DNA from: Amylolactobacillus amylophilus DSM 20533 = JCM 1125
GTDB taxonomy: Bacteria; Bacillota; Bacilli; Lactobacillales; Lactobacillaceae
DNA: 64,000 bases
Assembly (NCBI RefSeq): GCF_001936335.1
Contig: NZ_CP018888.1
Coordinates: 806,001-870,000, forward strand
Reading direction: 5' to 3'
Below are positions 17,982 through 25,592 of this stretch, in pieces. Position 1 is the stretch's first letter. Every line of letters starts with the position of its first letter. Both the position numbers and the translations under genes were made by a program. The notes under the pieces were generated by a model that did not search any database, was not told the DNA's origin, and worked only from the letters and a program-made list of their open reading frames with translations.

Positions 17982-19733
17982 CTAATCCCCCAATATAACG
18001 AAGCCGTCAGCAGCAATTTCTAGTTCTGTACCGTTTGTCTTTGTTTGACCTTGTAGTAAAACGTTACCTGCTGGAACTCTTTGTGCGGTACCAGAGGTAT
18101 TGAAGTAGCCCGTAATATTTACGCCGTTTTGTTCACGCTCGAAAATAAGTAATTGGTCATCACCTGACCAGCTGATGCTGCCACTTGATAGCAGTTGATG
18201 ATGTGCTTTTCTAAACTCAACTAGCTCTTTGACAAATTGATATTGTTCAGTGTTTTGTTCAGCTTCATTCCAGACCATTGGCTTACGATTATCTGGGTCC
18301 ATCGCTCCCGTCATAGCGTATTCGTCACCATAGTAGATGCAAGGGACACCGGGCTGAATGAAGGTGAATGCCATTGTTTGTTGCATTAGAGCCAAATTAT
18401 TATTGGCTTGCGTCAATAAGCGAGGCGTATCGTGTGAATCTAGCACGTTAAATTGAACTTCGTTAATTGGCTCGCGGTAGAGCACAAGTTGAGAATTTAT
18501 TTGATCTTGTAAGGTACTGAAGTCCGTCTTTTTAAATACGAAATAATCTAAAATGGCATCGGTATATGCGTAATTCATCACGGCGTCGAACTGGTCCCCA
18601 TTCAACCAGCTTTGTGACGAGTGCCAAATCTCACCTAGAATATAGAAGTCATCCTTCCTTGAACGACATGCCGCAGCAAATTCACGCCAGAAGTGATGAT
18701 CCACTTCGTTAGCGACGTCTAGACGCCATGCATCTATGTCAAATTGATCTATCCAATACGTTGCGACATGGAGCAGATACTTTTGCACTTCAGGATTTGC
18801 AGTGTTTAGTTTTGGCATGTGTGGTGTGAAGGCGAATGTATCATAAGTAATATCGGTTGCTTGCTCGAAATCCGCTGTTTCCTGGTAAGTTGCTGGAAAT
18901 TTATTCACGTGAAACCAATTTGCGAATCGTGAATTGGTACCATTGTCAAGTACGTCTTGCCATTGGGGAGATAAATCTCCCATGTGATTGAAGACGGCAT
19001 CAAGCATTACCTTAATTCCGCGTTTATGGGCTTCTTGTACCAGCTTCCTAAATGTTTCTTTATCACCGAAATCAGGATCGATTTCTAAGTAATCAATCGT
19101 GTCGTATTTGTGATTTGAGTGTGCTTTGAAGATAGGGCAGAGATATAAACCGTTTACACCTAAATCGACGAGATGATCCAAGTGATCTATGATACCTTGT
19201 AGGTCACCACCGTAGAAGTCTTCTCGTGTTGGGTGCACATCGGAATCCCAAGTCAGCACACCAGCTGGATCGTTTTCCTTATCACCGTTAGCAAAGCGCT
19301 CTGGGAAAATTTGGTACCACACGGTAGATTTGACCCACTCTGGAGTTCTAACCATATCTATTTCGTGAAAATACGGTAGTCTAAAATAATTATTTGCGTG
19401 GGCACGAACTTCATGACTATCATCAAAAATTCCTTGATCGCCAAAAAATAATGAAGCGCCAGAATTATCAGTTACGATAAAAGCATAGCTAGCTCTACGG
19501 TTGTTTAGCTCGATTACTACATGCCAGTAATCGAAATCTTTGGTTGAGAGGTAATTTTTCATTTCATATGGGTGATCATACCAACCGGTATCAATTAAGT
19601 ATGTATCTCCCGCTAACGCTTGCACTGAAGATATGTCGTTCTTAGCGGTTCTGAAACGAAGTACAAGATGGGTAGAATCTTCTAGGTAAGCGTATTCGCT
19701 TTCGGGCCTGTGTAGTAATGCAGATCTAATCAA
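17982..19733 (-). CDS. Neopullulanase / maltogenic amylase / cyclomaltodextrinase (GH13_20)
   Basis: Intracellular endo-acting enzyme that shortens imported maltodextrins and cyclodextrins. 583 residues. An N-terminal beta-sandwich domain of about 120 residues (DSTHLVLRFRTAKND...; FFGDQGIFDD) precedes the barrel, the hallmark of GH13_20. Conserved regions: DAVFNHMGD, WRLDVANEVDHHFW (nucleophile), ILGEIWH (acid) and LDSHDTPR. TTG start with AAAAGGAG 10 bases upstream; no better ATG is in frame. It is the first gene of the minus-strand operon, next to the LacI-type operator at 19780-19793. Confidence 0.9.
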   Translation of the reverse strand: MIRSALLHRPESEYAYLEDSTHLVLRFRTAKNDISSVQALAGDTYLIDTGWYDHPYEMKNYLSTKDFDYWHVVIELNNRRASYAFIVTDNSGASLFFGDQGIFDDSHEVRAHANNYFRLPYFHEIDMVRTPEWVKSTVWYQIFPERFANGDKENDPAGVLTWDSDVHPTREDFYGGDLQGIIDHLDHLVDLGVNGLYLCPIFKAHSNHKYDTIDYLEIDPDFGDKETFRKLVQEAHKRGIKVMLDAVFNHMGDLSPQWQDVLDNGTNSRFANWFHVNKFPATYQETADFEQATDITYDTFAFTPHMPKLNTANPEVQKYLLHVATYWIDQFDIDAWRLDVANEVDHHFWREFAAACRSRKDDFYILGEIWHSSQSWLNGDQFDAVMNYAYTDAILDYFVFKKTDFSTLQDQINSQLVLYREPINEVQFNVLDSHDTPRLLTQANNNLALMQQTMAFTFIQPGVPCIYYGDEYAMTGAMDPDNRKPMVWNEAEQNTEQYQFVKELVEFRKAHHQLLSSGSISWSGDDQLLIFEREQNGVNITGYFNTSGTAQRVPAGNVLLQGQTKTNGTELEIAADGFVILGD

Positions 19734-19779
19734 TTTAATTTTCTCCTTTTTGTGATTTTATTTTTAGTATGTCATATTA

Positions 19780-19793
19780 TGCAAACATTTGCA
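19780..19793. promoter_or_regulatory. LacI/MalR-type operator 1 (enzyme operon side)
   Basis: TGCAAACATTTGCA is a 14-base near-perfect inverted repeat 47 bases before the amylase start. It shares both half-sites (TGCAA/TTGCA) with operator 2. Confidence 0.75.
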
Positions 19794-20048
19794 AAGGGGT
19801 ATTTAGATATTTTTTAAAAGCTGTAGATGCTGGTGTATACCAAAATAAAGCGCTGCCATAAATTTCGTTATACTGGCTGATTATCGCTGTAATTAAGAAA
19901 GTAAATAATTTAATTCGTAAAAATTAAAATAGATCCATGACGATACAATACTGCCTTTTAATATAAATGTCTTAATTTAAATATGACTACATACCATTAT
20001 GTGTCGGTGGTTGGAATAAATTTACAAAATAAAATACACAAAAAAATC

Positions 20049-20077
20049 TTGACTTTAGTTGCAAGCGGTTGCACAAT
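20049..20077 (+). promoter_or_regulatory. malE promoter with overlapping MalR/cre operator 2
   Basis: The -35 TTGACT (20049-20054) and -10 CACAAT (20072-20077) have a 17-base spacer. The spacer contains TGCAAGCGGTTGCA (20060-20073), which fits the MalR pattern TGCAAnCGnTTGCA and also largely fits the CcpA cre consensus. Binding here would block RNA polymerase. Confidence 0.8.
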
Positions 20078-20121
20078 GAATGAGTAAAGAAATTTAATAA
20101 ATCTACAGGAGGATTTAAAAA

Positions 20122-21363
20122 ATGCAAAAATGGTTCAAGATGGCACTTGGAGGATTAGCTTTGACTGCTGTTGCGGTTTCGTTAACTGCATGTAGTTCAG
20201 GTTCAAGTTCATCAAGCGATACTAAGACAAGTAGCAAGCCTAGTGGTAAGGTTACATTATGGGTTGATACAAACTTCACTAAAGTTTACGGTAATATAGT
20301 AGATGACTTTGAAAAGGCAAATCCAGATGTCAAAGTTACCGTTAAACAAGGTAATTCAGCTGACGCACAAAAGGATATCAAGAAAGATCCATCAAGTGCT
20401 GCAGACGTATTTATGTTCCCACACGATCAAATTGGTCAAATGGCAGACGCGGGAATTATTTATCAAAATACCAAATATGCGAAGGACGTTAAGGCAAATA
20501 ACATTGAATCTGCAGTGGATGCGGCTACTTATAAAGGAAAACTTTATGGCTACCCATACGGAGTTGAATCACAAATTCTCTACTATAATAAATCTAAATT
20601 AAGTGCAGACGATGTCAAGACTTGGTCTTCACTGACTAGCAAAGGCAAAATAGGTACTAACTTTGCTGAAAATGGGGCAAACTATATCTTCAGTACACTA
20701 TTCATGAGTAATGGTGACCAACTTTATGGTGAACATGGTGAAACTCTAGATGGAACGAACTTCAATAATGAAAAGGGTGTCCAGGTTCTTCAGTGGATTA
20801 GCGATCAGAAGAAGAATTCTGGTGTAATTCAAGCTAATGCTTCGGCGTTGTCTAACTTACAGAGTGGCAAGACGGATGCATATCTTTCTGGCCCATGGAG
20901 CAGGAACGATGTTAAGAAGGCTTTAGGCGACAATATGGCTGCTGCTCCATATCCAACAGTCGACTTTGGCGATGGTGAAAAACAATTTAAGGCATATCTC
21001 GGTGTTAAATTATTCGGTGTTAATGCAGAAACCAAGAATCCAGTTGCTGCGATGGCTTTAGCAAACTACATCACATCTAAGAAAGCACAGCTTGCTGTCT
21101 TCAAAGATCAAGGAACGGTTCCTTCAAATGCCAAAGCTCAAGAAAGTTCCGATGTTACTGATGATGAAGTGGCTAACGCGGTCCTACAAATGAGTCAACC
21201 AACACACAGTGTTGTAATGCCTAAGATTCCAGAAATGGTTAACTTCTGGCCGCCAATGGATGCAGTGATTAATGATGCATATAAAGGAAAGATTGCTAGT
21301 TCAGATTTCCAAAGTAAGCTTGATGCTTTTGTTAAACAAGTTTCTAAATCTAGTAACAAATAG
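20122..21363 (+). CDS. malE: Maltodextrin ABC transporter substrate-binding lipoprotein
   Basis: Binds maltose and maltodextrins outside the cell. 413 residues with a signal peptide and lipobox LTACSS (Cys near residue 24), then a Ser-rich linker. The mature part is extracellular solute-binding family 1: VTLWVDTNFTKVYGNIVDDF, GYPYGVESQILYYNKSKL, a LSGPWSRNDV stretch, and the aromatic binding-site region MVNFWPPMDAV near the C-terminus. AGGAGG precedes ATG. First gene of malEFGK, opposite the maltodextrin enzymes. Confidence 0.92.
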   Translation: MQKWFKMALGGLALTAVAVSLTACSSGSSSSSDTKTSSKPSGKVTLWVDTNFTKVYGNIVDDFEKANPDVKVTVKQGNSADAQKDIKKDPSSAADVFMFPHDQIGQMADAGIIYQNTKYAKDVKANNIESAVDAATYKGKLYGYPYGVESQILYYNKSKLSADDVKTWSSLTSKGKIGTNFAENGANYIFSTLFMSNGDQLYGEHGETLDGTNFNNEKGVQVLQWISDQKKNSGVIQANASALSNLQSGKTDAYLSGPWSRNDVKKALGDNMAAAPYPTVDFGDGEKQFKAYLGVKLFGVNAETKNPVAAMALANYITSKKAQLAVFKDQGTVPSNAKAQESSDVTDDEVANAVLQMSQPTHSVVMPKIPEMVNFWPPMDAVINDAYKGKIASSDFQSKLDAFVKQVSKSSNK

Positions 21364-21375
21364 CTTGTAAAGATC

Positions 21376-21407
21376 AAAAAGTAGAGTGGAATAAGCTCTG
21401 CTTTTTT
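21376..21407 (+). terminator. Terminator-like hairpin between malE and malF
   Basis: AAAAAGTAGAG (21376-21386) pairs with CTCTGCTTTTT (21396-21406), with one G-T pair and a T-run in the distal arm. As it lies inside the operon it is probably a leaky attenuator that keeps binding-protein mRNA in excess of the permease mRNA. Confidence 0.65.
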
Positions 21408-21423
21408 AGAAAGGAAGAAAGAA

Positions 21424-22806
21424 ATGTTTACAAAATTTTGGAAAAAAGACAAAACAAACACAGTAATTCCAAAACAAATTTCTTTCTGTGAACTATTTAA
21501 GAAAGGCGACCCATTAACAAAATTACAGTATTTCATAATGGGCAGTAACAATATTGCGAAGAAACAAATACCAAAGGGTTTGTTCTTCTTGATATTTGAA
21601 ATTCTCTTCTTCTATTGGCTTATTTCAAACGGTATTCATGCAATTGCGATGCTACGCACACTTGGTACAAAGTCGCAGGGATGGAAGCTTGATAAGAACT
21701 TAGGTATCCAGATTCAACAGCCTGGTGATAATTCGATGCTACTTTTGCTATTTGGGATTGCTTCTCTACTTGCAATTGCAATCTTTGGCTATGTTTACTG
21801 GGTAAGCTTTAAAAGTAATCGTAAGCTTTATGAACTAGCTCAAGAGGGGCGGAAGATTCCGTCAACAATGGACGATATTCGCTCTCTTTTTGATGAGAAA
21901 TTCCACATCACGTTAATGTCCATTCCAATTGTCGGTGTACTTACCTTTACGGTTCTACCTTTGCTCTATATGATTTCAATTGCTTTTACAAGCTATGATC
22001 ATAACCACTTGCCTCCAAAGAACCTCTTTCATTGGGTGGGTTTCGCAAACTTTGGTTCAGTGATTAATGGCGATATTGCTGGAACATTCTTTCCTGTACT
22101 GACGTGGACAATTGTCTGGGCTGTTGTTGCAACGGCTACTACGTTTTTTGGTGGAATTTTATTAGCACTTTTGCTAAACGCCAAGCAATTAAAGGGTAAG
22201 AAGTATTGGCGGATAGTCTTCATGGTTACGATGGCAGTACCTCAATTTGTTTCCTTGTTACTGATGGCTAATCTTTTTAATGACTCTGGTCCTATCAATG
22301 CACTGTTACTTAATTGGGGTTGGATTAAGAGTTCGATTCCGTTCCTGACTGACGGTACAATTGCCAAACTGGTAATTATTTTCGTGAATATGTGGATTGG
22401 TATTCCGGTTACTATGTTAATCGCGACAGGAATTATTCAAAACTTACCACAGGACCAAATTGAAGCGGCAACTATTGATGGTGCTAATAAATTTCAGATT
22501 TTCAGAAAAATTACTTTCCCACAAATTGTCTTCGTCATGGCACCGGCGCTAATTCAGCAGTTCATCGGTAATATCAATAACTTTAATGTAATCTATTTGC
22601 TGACGGGTGGTTATCCTTCAAATTCGAAATTTTATAGCGCGGGTGAGACTGATCTGTTGGTAACGTGGCTGTACAAACTAACTGTTGATAGTGCTGACTA
22701 TAACTTAGCGAGTGTTATCGGTATTATAATCTTTGTTCTTTCTGCCGCATTCTCATTATTTGCGTATAAGAAGACTAATTCGTACCAGAATGGAGGTCTT
22801 GCATAA
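21424..22806 (+). CDS. malF: Maltodextrin ABC transporter permease MalF
   Basis: Membrane subunit, 460 residues. An extra N-terminal part (about residues 1-170) carries two hydrophobic segments and a cytoplasmic stretch. The last about 290 residues are the binding-protein-dependent permease domain with six segments and the EAA loop EAATIDGANKFQIFRKITFP. The long N-terminus with additional helices is typical of MalF. GAAAGGAAG upstream of ATG. The stop overlaps malG start by one base. Confidence 0.92.
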   Translation: MFTKFWKKDKTNTVIPKQISFCELFKKGDPLTKLQYFIMGSNNIAKKQIPKGLFFLIFEILFFYWLISNGIHAIAMLRTLGTKSQGWKLDKNLGIQIQQPGDNSMLLLLFGIASLLAIAIFGYVYWVSFKSNRKLYELAQEGRKIPSTMDDIRSLFDEKFHITLMSIPIVGVLTFTVLPLLYMISIAFTSYDHNHLPPKNLFHWVGFANFGSVINGDIAGTFFPVLTWTIVWAVVATATTFFGGILLALLLNAKQLKGKKYWRIVFMVTMAVPQFVSLLLMANLFNDSGPINALLLNWGWIKSSIPFLTDGTIAKLVIIFVNMWIGIPVTMLIATGIIQNLPQDQIEAATIDGANKFQIFRKITFPQIVFVMAPALIQQFIGNINNFNVIYLLTGGYPSNSKFYSAGETDLLVTWLYKLTVDSADYNLASVIGIIIFVLSAAFSLFAYKKTNSYQNGGLA

Positions 22807-23672
22807 TGGCACACAAAAGCACAACACATACAAGATCCGGGCAGAAACGCCGTAACAGTATTTGGATTAATGCATTAACTGTGGTGCTTGGGATTGTCTG
22901 GATCCTACCAGTTATTTGGATTATTCTGACTAGTTTACGTGGAGAGGGTGGTGCGTTCGTTCAATATTTCGTTCCGAAATCGTTCACTTTCCAAAACTAT
23001 ATTACTTTGTTCCAAAACCCTGACTATCCATTTCTCCAGTGGTTCCTTAATACACTACTCGTATCCTCTGTGACGTGTGTGATCTCTACATTAATTACAA
23101 TTTCGATGGCGTACTCATTATCAAGATTACGCTTCCGATTTAGAGGACCATTCCTAAAGATTGCGCTGGTTTTAAATATGTTCCCGGGCTTCATGAGTAT
23201 GATTGCCATTTATTATATTTTAAAAGCTGTCAACTTAAATCAAAGTCTAATTGCACTAATTCTAGTCTACTCTAGTGGTGCCGCGCTTGGTTTCTATATT
23301 GCTAAAGGATTCTTCGATACTATTCCGATGGCATTAGATGAATCGGCAATGATTGATGGTGCGACGAAGTTCCAGATTTTCACTAAAATTACGCTCCCAT
23401 TGTCGAAGCCAATAATTGTCTATACAGCATTGATGTCGTTCATGGGTCCTTGGATGGACTTCATCTTTGCAAAAGTTATCCTTGGTGATGCAACCCACAA
23501 GTATACTACCGCTATTGGTCTATATTCGATGATGACCAAGACAACGGCAAATAGTCTTTTCATGACGTTTACTGCAGGGTGTGTAGTGATTGCGATTCCA
23601 ATTACGATTTTGTTCATCTTCATGCAACGCTATTATGTTGAGGGAATTACAAGCGGTGCTGTTAAAGGATAA
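22806..23672 (+). CDS. malG: Maltodextrin ABC transporter permease MalG
   Basis: Second membrane subunit, 288 residues with six hydrophobic segments and the coupling loop DESAMIDGATKFQIFTKITL (about residues 179-198). It ends in YYVEGITSGAVKG, the conserved C-terminus of MalG-type permeases. Overlaps malF by one base (TAATG), and malK starts 27 bases later. Confidence 0.92.
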   Translation: MAHKSTTHTRSGQKRRNSIWINALTVVLGIVWILPVIWIILTSLRGEGGAFVQYFVPKSFTFQNYITLFQNPDYPFLQWFLNTLLVSSVTCVISTLITISMAYSLSRLRFRFRGPFLKIALVLNMFPGFMSMIAIYYILKAVNLNQSLIALILVYSSGAALGFYIAKGFFDTIPMALDESAMIDGATKFQIFTKITLPLSKPIIVYTALMSFMGPWMDFIFAKVILGDATHKYTTAIGLYSMMTKTTANSLFMTFTAGCVVIAIPITILFIFMQRYYVEGITSGAVKG

Positions 23673-23699
23673 TATTAATAACGAGAGGGTGTACTAACC

Positions 23700-24803
23700 A
23701 TGGTACAAATTGATTTAGAACATATTTATAAAGAATATCCAAAATCGGACCATTATGCGGTAATGGATTTCGACTTACATATTAAAGATAAGGAATTTAT
23801 TGTATTCGTTGGACCATCGGGCTGCGGTAAAAGTACAACTTTACGGATGATTGCAGGACTGGAAGATATTTCTAAGGGCGATTTGAAAATTAATGGCGAA
23901 GTGGTTAATGATCTTCCGTCTAAGGATCGTGATATTGCCATGGTCTTCCAAAGTTATGCGCTGTATCCACATATTTCGGTTTATGAAAATATGGCTTTTG
24001 GCCTTAGATTAAGAAAGTATAGCAAGGCGGAAATTGATAAGCGTGTAGATGAAGCTGCAGAAATACTTGGTTTAACTGAATTTCTCAGCAGAAGACCGGC
24101 GGACTTATCCGGTGGACAACGTCAACGTGTTGCCCTTGGGCGAGCGATTGTCCGGGATGCCCCAATCTTTCTAATGGACGAACCGCTCTCTAACTTGGAT
24201 GCCAAGTTACGTGTTTCCATGCGTGCTGAAATTGCAAAACTACATCAACGGTTAAATACCACGACGATCTACGTAACTCACGATCAAACTGAGGCTATGA
24301 CAATGGCCGATCGAGTTGTTGTTATGTCCGTAGGTAAGATTCAACAAGTTGGTACACCGGCAGAAATTTATGACAATCCTAAGAACCAATTTGTTGCTAG
24401 CTTTATTGGCTCACCATCGATGAACTTCTTTGATGTCACATACGAAAACGGAAGAATTCATAACGATAAAGGAATAGATCTAGCGGTACCAGAAGGTAGA
24501 GCCAAGATTCTAGATAGAAATGGGTACGAAGGCAAACATGTGGTTTTTGGCATTCGTCCTGAAGATATTCACACTGAGAATGCATTCTTAACAAGCTGGC
24601 CCAAACAGATTGTGAATGCGAGGGTAGTTGTATCTGAGCTTCTTGGAGCTACGAGTCAACTTTATGCGGAGATGGGTGACGAGGAGTTTGTTGCTACAGT
24701 TGATGCAAGGGATTTTCATAATCCAGGTGATGAGGTAACGATGGGCTTTGATATCAATAAGGGCCATTTCTTCGATGTCGATACTACGGAAGCAATTAAG
24801 TAA
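23700..24803 (+). CDS. malK: Sugar ABC transporter ATP-binding protein (MsmK/MalK)
   Basis: ATPase of the maltodextrin importer, 367 residues. Walker A GPSGCGKST (about 39-47), Q-loop FQSYALYPH, signature LSGGQRQR (about 136-143), Walker B IFLMDEPLSNLDAKL, H-loop TH. A C-terminal OB-type/TOBE regulatory domain (about 235-367) includes GIRPEDIH. MsmK-type ATPases can serve several sugar transporters, and a second one occurs at 53.6 kb, so sharing is possible. A terminator ends the operon. Confidence 0.92.
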   Translation: MVQIDLEHIYKEYPKSDHYAVMDFDLHIKDKEFIVFVGPSGCGKSTTLRMIAGLEDISKGDLKINGEVVNDLPSKDRDIAMVFQSYALYPHISVYENMAFGLRLRKYSKAEIDKRVDEAAEILGLTEFLSRRPADLSGGQRQRVALGRAIVRDAPIFLMDEPLSNLDAKLRVSMRAEIAKLHQRLNTTTIYVTHDQTEAMTMADRVVVMSVGKIQQVGTPAEIYDNPKNQFVASFIGSPSMNFFDVTYENGRIHNDKGIDLAVPEGRAKILDRNGYEGKHVVFGIRPEDIHTENAFLTSWPKQIVNARVVVSELLGATSQLYAEMGDEEFVATVDARDFHNPGDEVTMGFDINKGHFFDVDTTEAIK

Positions 24804-24842
24804 GATAAATCAAATTTTTATAGATATATTGTGTAGTTATTA

Positions 24843-24882
24843 AAAAATCGTCAGCTTCTATGTAATGAGGCTGACGATTTTT
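24843..24882 (+). terminator. Rho-independent terminator after malK
   Basis: Stem AAAATCGTCAGC / GCTGACGATTTT with a 14-base loop and T-run, 40 bases after the malK stop. Confidence 0.85.
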
Positions 24883-24927
24883 GGTGTTTATTTAGGCCCT
24901 TTGACAGGTCGTATCGGTAAAATAGTT

Positions 24928-24964
24928 TGAGATCATTTTCAATCGCTGAAAATGGTCTCTTTTT
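24928..24964 (+). terminator. Orphan terminator
   Basis: GAGATCATTTTCA / TGAAAATGGTCTC (one G-T pair, 5-base loop) followed by five T. No plus-strand gene lies between this and the malK terminator, so it is probably the tail of a lost gene. Confidence 0.7.
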
Positions 24965-25026
24965 ACTTTATAAATAATTTAACTAATTTTCGAATCTTTA
25001 CCCTGGATATTGCCAGGCTTGATATT

Positions 25027-25360
25027 CTACAGCTCAGTTTCCAAGGGATAATTCAAAATTTGTTTGACAAGGAGAAAATCTTCTTTGCGAATTCTATCTT
25101 CGAATTGGCTAGATTGGATTCTGCCTAGGCCAAAACTATGAATTTGAGTTTACCATACCGTGGATTGAATAATTATTCAATGGTATATATCCTGAGAAGT
25201 TATTACCACCAGAAGTTATTGGGCAAACAATCACGTAATTTGTCTTCATATTATAATGATTTGATGACACAACTAGGGCTGGATGTGTACCGCGCATCTC
25301 AGATCCAACTACAGGTGAAAAGTTTAGCCAGATTATATCTCCCTGAGGAGGCTTATACAT
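25027..25360 (-). pseudogene. mazF-like toxin gene with single-base frameshift
   Basis: MazF/PemK-type RNA interferase remnant. The first 70-odd residues contain the hallmark GDIIWLNFSPVVGSEMRGTH and PALVVSSNHYN, then the frame stops at 25136. Removing one A from the AAA in GGTATGGTAAACTC (about 25146-25150) restores GMVTQIHSFGLGRI... and reads on to TAG at 25027-25029. That gives about 110 residues, the normal MazF length, with the expected TQIHSFD-like motif. It therefore looks like a recent one-base insertion that inactivates the toxin. A sequencing error is the alternative. Confidence 0.75.
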
Positions 25361-25489
25361 CTAACTTAAACTCCGATTCCGCTTTTTTTTGCCAACTGCT
25401 ATCTTCATCGTTCACAAAATTCCTCCTTAGATTTAAAGGGGTTTTCAATCCGTGGTACGAATATCAATCTACTATTTTTACCTCATCAT
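25353..25489 (-). pseudogene. mazE-like antitoxin remnant
   Basis: Directly upstream of mazF and overlapping its start by 8 bases. AGGAAGG and ATGATGAGG (start near 25489) mark the old beginning. Then a frame reads KNSRLIFVPRIENPFKSKEEF, like the middle of AbrB-type MazE antitoxins. One surplus T in GAATTTTGTG shifts it into NDEDSSWQKKAESEFKLDV and a stop. The DNA-binding N-terminus is missing, apparently by deletion. A short GTG-started peptide with a strong AAGGAGG could still be translated and might couple to mazF. Confidence 0.6.
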
Positions 25490-25531
25490 TTCACCTTCCT
25501 AAAAATTTATTGACTAACCAGTCGAAATCGC

Positions 25532-25560
25532 TTGACTTAGTTATTTAAATTCCATATACT
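25532..25560 (+). promoter_or_regulatory. Promoter of the LmrCD-like operon
   Basis: TTGACT (25532-25537), 17-base spacer, TATACT (25555-25560), about 30 bases before the first ABC gene. A small inverted repeat TTGACT-AACC-AGTCgAA lies just upstream (25510-25526) and could be an operator. Confidence 0.75.
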
Positions 25561-25592
25561 TTGTATCTATTTGTGATTTTAAGGAGGTTTGG

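Larger units (their letters stand above)
19734..20121. promoter_or_regulatory. Divergent control region of the maltodextrin cluster
   Basis: This 388-base AT-rich gap separates the enzyme operon (minus) from the transporter operon (plus). It holds the two operators listed separately, a good plus-strand promoter, and a TA-rich minus -10 candidate (CATAAT near 19775-19780) beside the first operator. The middle (about 19800-20040) shows no gene. Confidence 0.8.

Noticed and set aside
25138-25548. 136-codon plus-strand frame
   Set aside because: Antisense to the mazEF remnant, which shows clear family motifs on the minus strand; no ribosome site on the plus strand.
24900-25592. Prophage or insertion sequence as the cause of the disrupted segment
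   Set aside because: No transposase, integrase, terminal inverted repeats or target duplications were found; only a decayed mazEF and an orphan terminator.
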